This document shows positions 41,328-47,872 of a stretch of 47,872 nucleotides of DNA, one piece after another. The stretch covers positions 1 to 47,872 of the forward strand of contig SFQY01000034.1 in NCBI GenBank assembly GCA_004562395.1, in the 5' to 3' direction. Source of the DNA: a bacterium. Its GTDB lineage: Bacteria > Bacillota > Clostridia > Oscillospirales > Oscillospiraceae. Below the pieces are notes generated by a model that did no database searches, was not told the origin of the DNA, and saw nothing but the letters and a program-made list of their open reading frames with translations. The position numbers were made by a program, and so were the translations under genes. The stretch's first letter is position 1, and the number at the start of each line of letters is the position of its first letter.

Positions 41328-42362
41328 ATGCGTGGAAAAGGATGGCCCGTTTTTCTGGCATCCGCGGCGGTGGCGGCGGGAGTGGTCCTGACGCTGTCCG
41401 CCCAGACCGCCTTTGCCAGGACTTACGTCATCACCGACGGCGACAGGATCGTGACTTACACCACCTTCGCCGCGGATCCGGCGGAGGTCCTGGGCCAGGC
41501 GGGCGTGGAGCTCAGCGCCTATGATACCTACACCACGGAAGCGGTGGACGGGGGCGAGGCCATTACCGTCTGCCGCGCCCATACGGTTACCATCGAATAC
41601 CATGGGCAGACCACGAGGACCTCCAGCCTCGGTGAGACGGCAGGGGAGTTGCTGTCCCGGCTGAACCTGGATGTGTCCGGAGAGGACGTGGTCTCCCATG
41701 GTATGGAGGATATGACCTACGATGGCATGGTGCTGCGGGTGGACCGCGTCGTTACGGCGCGGGAAACCTACACCACCACTGTACCCCACCAGGTCAGCTA
41801 CTGCAAGGATGCCTCCACCCCCCGGGGCATGGAGGAGGTACTGGTGGAGGGCGTTGACGGAGAGCTGATGTGTACTGCCGACGTGACCTATGTCAACGGC
41901 GTGGAGGCCGGCCGCCAGGTCCTGACCCAGACCCAGACCCGGGCCCCCGTTACCCAGATTGTGGGCATCGGCACGGGGGAGGCGGCCCAGGCGGTGGATC
42001 CCGGCGCCATGCCGGTGATCGGCGACGGCTACATCACCCTGCCCACCGGGGAGGTGCTGACCTACACCGGCACCGCCACCATCCGGGCCACGGCCTACAC
42101 CCATACCGACGCGGGCTGCGATTTCATCACGGCCACCGGCACCAGAGTCCACAAGGGCACCGTGGCGGTGGATCCCCGGTACATCCCCTATGGCACAAGG
42201 ATGTTCATCGTGTCCAACGACGGAAGCTATGTTTACGGCATTTCCGTGGCGGAGGACTGCGGCGGCGACATCAAGGGCGACCGGATGGACCTGTATTTTC
42301 CTACTTACGACGAGTGTATCCAGTTCGGGAGAAGAGTGTGTACCATCTACTTCCTGGGCTAG
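41328..42362 (+). CDS. YabE-like cell-wall protein: DUF348 repeats, G5-like domain and 3D domain
   Basis: A 344-residue exported protein. Residues 1-30 are a signal peptide ending AFA. Two DUF348 units (RTYVITDGDRIVTYTTFAAD and ITVCRAHTVTIEYHGQTTRT) are followed by a G5-like stretch (ARETYTTTVPHQVSYCKDAS, TQTQTRAPVTQIVGIGT). The C-terminal 3D domain (IRATAYTHTDAGCDFITATG, VAVDPRYIPYGTRMFI, DCGGDIKGDRMDLYF) has the three conserved Asp. Such proteins are lytic transglycosylase-like wall enzymes. rsmA follows, as in the yabE-rnmV-ksgA neighbourhood of Bacillus, but rnmV is absent. Confidence 0.92.
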   Translation: MRGKGWPVFLASAAVAAGVVLTLSAQTAFARTYVITDGDRIVTYTTFAADPAEVLGQAGVELSAYDTYTTEAVDGGEAITVCRAHTVTIEYHGQTTRTSSLGETAGELLSRLNLDVSGEDVVSHGMEDMTYDGMVLRVDRVVTARETYTTTVPHQVSYCKDASTPRGMEEVLVEGVDGELMCTADVTYVNGVEAGRQVLTQTQTRAPVTQIVGIGTGEAAQAVDPGAMPVIGDGYITLPTGEVLTYTGTATIRATAYTHTDAGCDFITATGTRVHKGTVAVDPRYIPYGTRMFIVSNDGSYVYGISVAEDCGGDIKGDRMDLYFPTYDECIQFGRRVCTIYFLG

Positions 42363-42424
42363 ACCAGGATTTTGAGAGATAAGATACAAGGTAACGATTC
42401 CGCCGTACCCGAAATTTCTCATAT

Positions 42425-42571
42425 AAAGGATCGTTTAGCGTCTCCAAGGCCCCCTCTGACGAGGGGGCTGTCAGCGAAGCTGACTGGGGGAGAGAAAGCC
42501 TGAAAGCTTTCGCATTCCTGGTAAATACGGGAAAAGACGGAAAGTAACCAACGAAGATAAACGATCATTTA
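42425..42571. repeat. Complete MITE-like element, CTCCAAGGCCCCCTCTGACG core, copy 2
   Basis: The ends are AAAGGATCGTTTA (42425-42437) and TAAACGATCATTTA (42558-42571). The core has CCCCCTCTGACGAGGGGG and CTGTCAGCGAAGCTGAC hairpins. Outside it, GTAACGATTC and GAATCGTTAC (42391 and 42593 areas) form an outer inverted repeat, as if this copy sat inside an older AT-rich palindrome (42366-42650). Confidence 0.78.
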
Positions 42572-42673
42572 CGTGAAACGCTCTACCACGACTGAATCGT
42601 TACAATACAAGATATAAGACAGCCTTACCTTATCTTATATCTCGTTTCCGGTTCAACTGCCTGTAGTTTTCCA

Positions 42674-42719
42674 TTGCAAATCCGCCTTTCTTCTGGTATG
42701 ATTGTCAGAAGAAAGGCGG
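42674..42719 (+). promoter_or_regulatory. rsmA promoter embedded in a 14-bp perfect dyad
   Basis: TTGCAA (42674-42679) and TATGAT (42697-42702) have 17 bp between them. The arms CCGCCTTTCTTCTG (42682-42695) and CAGAAGAAAGGCGG (42706-42719) flank the -10 box. The right arm contains AAAGGCGG, the ribosome binding site of rsmA. Confidence 0.6.
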
Positions 42720-42727
42720 ATTGTTTT

Positions 42728-43594
42728 ATGGTGAATGTATGCGATCTTCAGGTTATGAAGCCGCTGTTGGCGGAGTACGGATTTCATTTTTCCAAGGCCA
42801 AGGGCCAGAATTTTCTCATCGCTCCCTGGGTGCCCCAGTCCATCGCGGAGCAGGCGGGGGTGGACGGGACCGCGGGGGTCCTGGAGATCGGCCCCGGGAT
42901 CGGCCCTCTGACCCAGCAGCTTGCCTTAAGGGCGGAAAAGGTCTGCGCGGTGGAGGTGGATGAGCGGCTGAAGCCCATTCTGGATATCACCCTGGGGGAT
43001 TTTGACAATGTGGAGATCCTCTGGGACGACGTTCTGAAGCTGGACATCCCCGCTTTGGTGGAGGAACGGTTTCCGGGCCTTCGTCCCATGGCCTGCGCCA
43101 ACCTTCCTTATTATATTACCTCCCCCATTCTGACGGCGCTGCTGGAGGCGGAATGCTTTGACTCCGTCACCGTCATGATCCAGAAGGAAGTGGCCCAGCG
43201 CATTGCCGCCGCCCCGGGAACGCCGGATTACGGCGCGTTTTCGGTGCTGTGCCAGTATTACGCGGAGCCGGAGCTGCTGTTCGAGGTTCCGGCCCACTGC
43301 TTTGTGCCCCAGCCCAAGGTCACCTCGGCGGTGATCCAGCTGCGGGTGCGAAAGGAGCGGCCCTGGGACATTCCGGATCCTGAGCTGTTCTTCCGGGTGG
43401 TCCGGGCCAGCTTCGCCATGCGGCGCAAAAAGCTCAGCAACGGTCTGGCCTCCGGCTTCCCGGAGCTGGGGAAGACCGGCGCCGCGGAGGTCATCCAAGC
43501 CGCGGGCTTCGACGCCAATGTCCGGGGAGAGACCCTTGGCATCCCGGAATTTGCCAGAATTACCAACGAGATCAGCAAGCGGCGCGGCTTGTAG
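42728..43594 (+). CDS. rsmA: 16S rRNA (adenine1518-N6/adenine1519-N6)-dimethyltransferase
   Basis: RsmA (KsgA) dimethylates two adenines in helix 45 of 16S rRNA during small-subunit assembly. The product is 288 residues, normal length. FSKAKGQNFL near residue 20 is the RNA-contact motif, VLEIGPGIGPLTQQL the SAM motif I, NLPYYITSPI the catalytic NLPY motif and FVPQPKVTSAVI the C-terminal signature. ATG 42728 follows AAAGGCGG; ATG 42755 is a weaker alternative. Its position after the YabE-like gene is conserved in Firmicutes. Confidence 0.95.
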   Translation: MVNVCDLQVMKPLLAEYGFHFSKAKGQNFLIAPWVPQSIAEQAGVDGTAGVLEIGPGIGPLTQQLALRAEKVCAVEVDERLKPILDITLGDFDNVEILWDDVLKLDIPALVEERFPGLRPMACANLPYYITSPILTALLEAECFDSVTVMIQKEVAQRIAAAPGTPDYGAFSVLCQYYAEPELLFEVPAHCFVPQPKVTSAVIQLRVRKERPWDIPDPELFFRVVRASFAMRRKKLSNGLASGFPELGKTGAAEVIQAAGFDANVRGETLGIPEFARITNEISKRRGL

Positions 43595-43601
43595 CGATGG
43601 G

Positions 43602-43780
43602 AATGACCGTTTATCACAGTATCTATTGTTTTGCATCGCACCCAATGTAGGGCGGGCCCCCGCCGAGCAGGGACGATACGCAATCTGCTGCGATAGACGC
43701 AAATATGCAAAACCATAAGTGCAACGGCGGGGGCAAGCCCCCGCCCTACATTGGGTGCAGCGATAATCGGTTGTTTATCT
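43602..43780. repeat. MITE-like element, REP core, worn ends
   Basis: AATGACCGTTTAT at the left and a degenerate ATAATCGGTTGTTTAT at the right replace the normal termini. The core GTAGGGCGGGCCCCCGCC...GCCCCCGCCCTAC (43649-43747) is clear. Confidence 0.65.
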
Positions 43781-43836
43781 GATATTCTCTCACTGTGACG
43801 AATTATTCCATAGGAAAAAGACATAGGAGACAAACA

Positions 43837-44520
43837 ATGATCGAATTTCTGTTTCTGGACCTGGACGACACCATCCTGGATTTTCGCAAGGCTGAGCGGA
43901 TCGCTGTGGCCAAAACCATCCGGGACTTCGGGGTGGAGCCGACGGAGGAAGTCCTGGACCTGTACCACCGGATCAACAAGGCCCACTGGGAGATGCTGGA
44001 GCGGGGAGAGCTGACCCGGGAAGAGGTGATGGTGAACCGTTTCGCCGCCCTGTTCCGGGAGCTGGGGGCGAAGCCGGATGCCTCTGCCTGCGCGAAGGAT
44101 TATGAGCATAACCTCTCCATCGGCCATTACTTTCTTCCCGGAGCGGAGGAGGCGGTGGAGGCCCTGCACCGGAAATACCGGCTGTTCCTGGCCAGCAACG
44201 GCACCGCCTCGGTGCAGAAGGGCAGGCTGACCAGCGCCAACCTGTACCGGTTCTTTGAGCGGGTCTTTGTCTCCCAGGAGCTGGGGTTCAACAAGCCCTC
44301 AAAGGCCTTTTTTGACGCCTGCTTTGCCCGGATCCCCGGGTTTGACCCGGCGAAGGCCGCTATGGTGGGCGACAGTCTCACCTCCGACATTCAGGGCGGC
44401 ATCAACGCCGGAATCACCACGGTCTGGGTAAACCCGGAACACAGGCCCTGGGGCGATATCAAACCGGATTACGAGATCGAAGGGCTTTCTCAGCTGGAAA
44501 AGCTGTTGGAAACAGTATAA
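43837..44520 (+). CDS. YjjG-family HAD hydrolase (pyrimidine 5'-nucleotidase-like)
   Basis: A 227-residue haloacid-dehalogenase phosphatase. Motif I FLDLDDTILDF (nucleophile Asp in the first ten residues), motif II LASNGTASVQ, motif III lysine in GFNKPSKAFFDACF and motif IV MVGDSLTSDIQGGINAG are all intact. A helical C1 cap lies between motifs I and II. YjjG-type enzymes clear non-canonical nucleoside monophosphates. ATG 43837 follows AGGAGAC; the upstream frame from 43795 is not conserved. A 75-aa gene follows 12 bp later. Confidence 0.9.
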   Translation: MIEFLFLDLDDTILDFRKAERIAVAKTIRDFGVEPTEEVLDLYHRINKAHWEMLERGELTREEVMVNRFAALFRELGAKPDASACAKDYEHNLSIGHYFLPGAEEAVEALHRKYRLFLASNGTASVQKGRLTSANLYRFFERVFVSQELGFNKPSKAFFDACFARIPGFDPAKAAMVGDSLTSDIQGGINAGITTVWVNPEHRPWGDIKPDYEIEGLSQLEKLLETV

Positions 44521-44532
44521 GGAGGAACCAAA

Positions 44533-44760
44533 ATGGCGGAATATGAGCTGGTTCGGGAGATCAAAAACCTCTGCCGCAACAACCAGATGCGGGACATCTT
44601 CTTCGAGGAAGTGGAGTGTGAGGATCCGGAAAAATACCTGCGGCAGCGGCTGAAGGGAAAGCAGATCGAGCTGTCTGTGGAGGAGGGGACCGGCGGCGCG
44701 GTCACCATCCACGCGGTGGTGGACGGCATGATCGAGAAATATGTGTTCACACCGATCTGA
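44533..44760 (+). CDS. Small protein of unknown function, 75 aa
   Basis: I do not recognise this family. The ATG follows a strong AAGGAGG, 12 bp after the HAD gene, so it is probably translated from the same message. The product is acidic and soluble: YELVREIKNLCRNNQMRDIF, a CxxP-like VECEDPEKYLRQRLKGKQ and a beta-rich tail IELSVEEGTGGAVTIHAVVD. There is no signal peptide and no metal motif. Confidence 0.7.
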   Translation: MAEYELVREIKNLCRNNQMRDIFFEEVECEDPEKYLRQRLKGKQIELSVEEGTGGAVTIHAVVDGMIEKYVFTPI

Positions 44761-44841
44761 CGAAAGACGGATGTTGGAATTGATTGGAAGCCGGCGGGAA
44801 AGGAATCTGAGAAATTTTTGCAAATTCGGGCGAATTGCGGG

Positions 44842-44885
44842 TTGAATTTAGGCGTGACATGTGATACGATATCGTTGTATCGATA
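44842..44885 (+). promoter_or_regulatory. Promoter of acsF-acsD-acsC with TATCGATA palindrome
   Basis: TTGAAT (44842-44847) and TACGAT (44865-44870) have 17 bp between them. TATCGATA (44878-44885), preceded by TG, lies at the predicted start of transcription, like the one at cooS. The leader to the ATG is about 130 nt. Confidence 0.6.
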
Positions 44886-45006
44886 TGGGCGCAGTGCGTC
44901 AAAATCGATCCGGGGTTCAGCGCCGCGAGCAATTGGCGAAAGGCCTGCCTGCTGCGGAAAGCTTCCCCCATTTCGCAAATCCACTGTTATAAGGAGATCC
45001 TGAACT

Positions 45007-45777
45007 ATGGCTACACCTCATACCATTGCCGTTGCCGGTAAGGGCGGCGTGGGAAAAACCACTACCTGCGGCATGATCATCGATTACCTGTGCAAAAAAA
45101 AGAACGGCCCCGTGCTGGTGGTTGATGCCGATGCCAATTCCAACCTCAATGAGGTCCTGGGGGTGGAGGTTGAGACCTCCCTGGGACAGATCCGGGAGGA
45201 GATGGCGCAGGCGGAGCTGAAGGGGACCATTCCCCAGGGCATGACCAAGGCGGATTACGCCGAGATGAAATTCAGCGACGCCCTGATCGAGGACGATGAT
45301 TTTGATATGCTGGTGATGGGCCGCACCCAGGGCAAGGGCTGCTACTGCTACGTCAACGGCGTACTCAAAACCCAGCTTGATAAGTATATCGGCAACTATT
45401 CCTATGTGGTCATGGACAATGAGGCGGGTCTGGAGCATGTGGCCCGGGGCACGCTGCCCCATGTGGACACCATGCTGCTGATCTCCGACTGCTCCCGCCG
45501 GGGCGTCCAGGCCGTGGCCCGTATTGCCGAGATGATCGACGAAATGAGCCTGAATCCCGGCCAGATGGGCCTGATCATCAACCGGGCTCCCAATGGAGAG
45601 CTGGACGAGGGCATCCGCAGCGAGATCGACAAGCACGGTCTGAAGCTTTTTGGTGTGCTGCCTCACGACGAGGCGGTCTACCGCTGCGACTGTGACGGAG
45701 ATCCCTCCGCCAGGCTGCCGGACACCGATCCCATGAAGAAGGCTCTGAGAGGGATCATGCAGTCCATCGGCCTGTAA
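45007..45777 (+). CDS. acsF: CooC/AcsF-like maturation ATPase of the CODH/ACS cluster
   Basis: A 256-residue SIMIBI-class ATPase. The deviant Walker A GKGGVGKTT is at residues 11-19, VVDADANSN at 38-46, and the metal-binding pair C112/C114 lies in GKGCYCYVNG. In acetogens AcsF is encoded with the acs genes and is thought to help insert nickel into acetyl-CoA synthase. It differs clearly from the CooC at 958 (longer middle part, Lys-rich loop). Its place ahead of acsD supports the AcsF name, though a second CooC for CO dehydrogenase is possible. Confidence 0.85.
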   Translation: MATPHTIAVAGKGGVGKTTTCGMIIDYLCKKKNGPVLVVDADANSNLNEVLGVEVETSLGQIREEMAQAELKGTIPQGMTKADYAEMKFSDALIEDDDFDMLVMGRTQGKGCYCYVNGVLKTQLDKYIGNYSYVVMDNEAGLEHVARGTLPHVDTMLLISDCSRRGVQAVARIAEMIDEMSLNPGQMGLIINRAPNGELDEGIRSEIDKHGLKLFGVLPHDEAVYRCDCDGDPSARLPDTDPMKKALRGIMQSIGL

Positions 45778-45786
45778 TTTCTTTTG

Positions 45787-45868
45787 TGAACGATATAGGA
45801 TATGAGATGTAAAATATAAAATCGCGACAATTATGTTTTGTATCTAATATCTTATATCTCATATATTT
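45787..45868. repeat. AT-rich inverted repeat between acsF and acsD
   Basis: GATATAGGATATGAGATG at the left faces ATATCTTATATCTCATATA at the right, giving an imperfect stem of more than 20 bp. Similar AT-rich arms occur at 42366-42650. It could pause or shield the message between the two genes. Confidence 0.55.
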
Positions 45869-45896
45869 TTTATTTCAACAAGGGGGATAATTAACT

Positions 45897-46838
45897 ATGG
45901 CTTTCACTCCCAAGACGGCTCCCTTTAACGGCAAGATCAATGCCGTTACCCTGGGCACCGGTGACAAGGCAATCGTCATCGGCGGCCAGAATGTGATGCC
46001 GTTCTACACCTTCGACGCACCCATCGCCAACGCGCCCAAGATCGGTGTTGAGATCTCCGACGCTGCCGCCGAGTGGGATACGCCCGCGCTGAAGGAGTTC
46101 TATGCCGGCTGTGTCACCATGGCCGACTACGCCAAAAAGGCTGAGACCATGCCCGGCGCCGACTTCCTGTGCCTGCACTTCGAGTCCGCGGATCCCAACG
46201 GTGCCAACCGCTCCGTTGCCGACTGTGTGGCCGATGCCAAGGCCGTTGCCGAGGCCGTCTCCATGCCCATTGTCGTCATGGGCTGCAAGAACATCGAGAA
46301 GGACGGCGAGCTGTTCTCCAAGATCGCCGAGGCTCTGCAGGGCAAGAACATCCTGGTCCTGTCCGCCCGGTCCGAGGACTACAAGACCGTCGGCGCTTCC
46401 GTGGCCCTGGCCTACGGCCAGAAGGTGGGCGCGGAGACCGCTGACGACATCAACCTGGCCAAGCAGCTGAACATCATGCTGAAGGGTCTGTCCATCCAGC
46501 CCGAGAACATTGTTATGAACATCGGCACCGCTGCCGTGGGCTATGGCTATGAGTACGTGGCTTCCACCCTGGATCGGGTCCGTCTGGCCGCTCTGGCCCA
46601 GTCCGACGCCGACCTGCAGATGCCCATCATGGCTCCCGTGTCCCCCGACACCTGGGCTGTGAAGGAGTCCTCCGCAACCGAAGAAGATGAGCCCGCGTGG
46701 GGCAGCCGGGAAGAGCGCGCCATCGAGATGGAAGTCGCCACTGCCGCTGCCAACCTGACCGGCGGCGCTGACGCTGTGATCATGCGTCATCCCGCGGCCG
46801 TCGCCACCATCAAGAAGTTCATCGAAGAACTCGTCTAA
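45897..46838 (+). CDS. acsD: Acetyl-CoA decarbonylase/synthase delta subunit (corrinoid iron-sulfur protein small subunit)
   Basis: A 313-residue TIM-barrel protein, the small subunit of the corrinoid iron-sulfur protein that carries the methyl group to acetyl-CoA synthase. Typical stretches are AVTLGTGDKAIVIGGQNVMP, FLCLHFESADPNGANRSVAD and IVMNIGTAAVGYGYEYVAST. The length is normal for the family. The ATG follows AAGGGGG. acsC follows 20 bp later, so both subunits are made from one message. Confidence 0.95.
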   Translation: MAFTPKTAPFNGKINAVTLGTGDKAIVIGGQNVMPFYTFDAPIANAPKIGVEISDAAAEWDTPALKEFYAGCVTMADYAKKAETMPGADFLCLHFESADPNGANRSVADCVADAKAVAEAVSMPIVVMGCKNIEKDGELFSKIAEALQGKNILVLSARSEDYKTVGASVALAYGQKVGAETADDINLAKQLNIMLKGLSIQPENIVMNIGTAAVGYGYEYVASTLDRVRLAALAQSDADLQMPIMAPVSPDTWAVKESSATEEDEPAWGSREERAIEMEVATAAANLTGGADAVIMRHPAAVATIKKFIEELV

Positions 46839-46858
46839 TCGGAAGGAGGATACATACA

Positions 46859-47872
46859 ATGGCTTTGAAAGGTCTTGACATTTTTAAGCTGTCTCCTAAG
46901 AAGAACTGTAAGGAGTGCGGCAGCCCCACCTGTATGGCATTCTGCATGAAGGTGGCCCAGGGCGCTGTTTCCATCGACAAGTGCCCCTACTTCTCTGACG
47001 ACGCCAAGGCGATGCTCAACGAGCAGACCGCGCCTCCCATGAAGACCATCGCCGTGGGCAGCCACAAGCTGGGCGGCGAGACCGTGCTGTACCGTCATGA
47101 GAAGACTCTGGTCAATAAGAACCTGTACGCTGTTTCCGTCTGCACCTGCATGTCCGCCGAGGAAGTGGACAAGAAGCTGGCCGAGATGGCGAAGGTGGAT
47201 TACGAGCGTATCGGCGAGCGGATGTATGTGGAGTTCGTGTTCGCCGCCAACACCCAGTCCGATCCCGCCGTCTATGCCGAACTGGTCAAGAAGGCCGCCG
47301 CTACCGGCCGCAGCCTGATCCTGGAGTGCTGGGATGTGGAGTGCGCCAAGGCTGCCCTGGCCGTGGCCGGCAAGGATGTGATCCTGGACGGCGCTACCCC
47401 CGAAAACTATGAGGCCATGAACGCCGTCGCCAAGGAAGCGGGTGTTACCCTGGGCGTTTACGCCGAGAGCCTGTCCGACCTGTACGACACTGTGAAGAAG
47501 CTGGAAGCCGCCGGCAATAAGAACCTGGTTCTGGACGTCACCGGCAAGACCGCCAAGGAGACTCTGGCCAACGCGGTTCTGGTGCGCCGCACCGCTCTGA
47601 AGGACGGCGACCGTTCCTTCGGCTATCCTTCCATCGTGAATCTGGCCCGGGTTGCCAAGGGCGACGACCGCCTGCAGACCGCCTACGCTGCCATGTTTAC
47701 CGAGAAGTACGCTTCCATCATTGTCATGGAGAACATGACCTACGCTCAGGCTCTGCCTCTGTACGGCCTGCGTCAGAACATCTTCACCGATCCTCAGAAG
47801 CCCATGAAGGTGGAGTCCAAGATCTACCCCCTGAACGGCGCCGACGAGAACAGCCCCTGCGCCCTGACCGTG
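46859..47872 (+). CDS. acsC: Acetyl-CoA decarbonylase/synthase gamma subunit (corrinoid iron-sulfur protein large subunit), partial
   Basis: Only the first 338 codons are in the window; the gene runs off the right edge, so the C-terminal cobamide domain is not seen. The N-terminal [4Fe-4S] ligands are present at C17, C20, C25 and C42, the spacing known from Moorella. The TIM-barrel domain follows with SFGYPSIVNLARVAKGDDRL and IVMENMTYAQALPLYGLRQN. The ATG at 46859 follows GGAAGGAGG. Together with acsD it forms the methyl carrier of the pathway. Confidence 0.95.
   Translation, partial: MALKGLDIFKLSPKKNCKECGSPTCMAFCMKVAQGAVSIDKCPYFSDDAKAMLNEQTAPPMKTIAVGSHKLGGETVLYRHEKTLVNKNLYAVSVCTCMSAEEVDKKLAEMAKVDYERIGERMYVEFVFAANTQSDPAVYAELVKKAAATGRSLILECWDVECAKAALAVAGKDVILDGATPENYEAMNAVAKEAGVTLGVYAESLSDLYDTVKKLEAAGNKNLVLDVTGKTAKETLANAVLVRRTALKDGDRSFGYPSIVNLARVAKGDDRLQTAYAAMFTEKYASIIVMENMTYAQALPLYGLRQNIFTDPQKPMKVESKIYPLNGADENSPCALTV

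Noticed and set aside
4066..43747. Repeated GGCGGGG palindromes considered as a CRISPR array
   Set aside because: The copies are kilobases apart, lack regular spacers and no cas genes are present; they are dispersed REP/MITE-type repeats.

Overview
The window looks like part of the chromosome of an anaerobic, GC-rich (about 60%) member of the Clostridia (Bacillota), most likely Oscillospiraceae-like. The reasons are: Wood-Ljungdahl CO dehydrogenase/acetyl-CoA synthase genes, a T-box leader on thrS, a TM1266-type [FeFe]-hydrogenase system regulator, TAXI-TRAP transport, strong AGGAGG ribosome binding sites and clear TTGACA-17-TATAAT promoters. The family placement is inference.

Layout. 1-3.8 kb (minus): acsB (cut by the window edge), cooC, cooS. 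4.2-7.4 kb (minus): a GntR-ABC ATPase-ABC permease operon with its promoter and a dyad operator. 7.9-11.5 kb: two membrane acyltransferases flanking a VanY-like carboxypeptidase. 11.6-14.1 kb: a decayed, partly AT-rich island (resolvase pseudogene, repeat-domain lipoprotein, truncated regulator, tRNA 3'-end remnant) beside a tRNA-Val/tRNA-Gln operon. 14.5-16.2 kb: sfsA, a C_GCAxxG_C_C protein and a C39-like cysteine peptidase. 16.2-17.6 kb: gene-free, rich in dyads. 17.6-22.9 kb: trmB-mnmG (minus), a siroheme/[4Fe-4S] protein (plus) and rpsF-ssb-rpsR (minus), where rpsR lacks its 5' end. 23.2-28.1 kb: a CPA2-type antiporter, a flavodoxin-like reductase, LysR and a split chromate transporter. 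28.4-33.2 kb (minus): a fused TAXI-TRAP permease, its binding protein and a two-subunit fumarate hydratase. 33.3-35.5 kb (plus): an unknown protein, then TM1266 and an ECF S component behind a leader RNA ending in a terminator. 35.8-40.6 kb (minus): M42 peptidase, YdcF-like protein, class I glutamine amidotransferase-like hydrolase and T-box thrS. 41.3-44.8 kb (plus): YabE-like 3D protein, rsmA, YjjG-like HAD hydrolase and a small unknown gene. 45.0-47.9 kb (plus): acsF-like gene, acsD and acsC (cut by the window edge).

The two ends belong to one pathway. cooS, cooC and acsB encode the CO dehydrogenase, its nickel-insertion ATPase and acetyl-CoA synthase. acsF, acsD and acsC encode a second maturation ATPase and the corrinoid iron-sulfur protein that delivers the methyl group. 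They are about 41 kb apart and transcribed outwards, and both promoters carry the palindrome TATCGATA near the predicted transcription start.

The intergenic regions are full of small non-coding repeats. At least seven elements of about 110-280 bp share related ends (AAAGGATCGTTTA and TAAACGATCATTTA, with variants) but enclose different palindromic cores. A second family has GGGG..GTCTCAC ends, and further dyads occur at 17.3 kb and 42.4-45.9 kb. They look like non-autonomous MITE-type elements; no matching transposase lies in the window.
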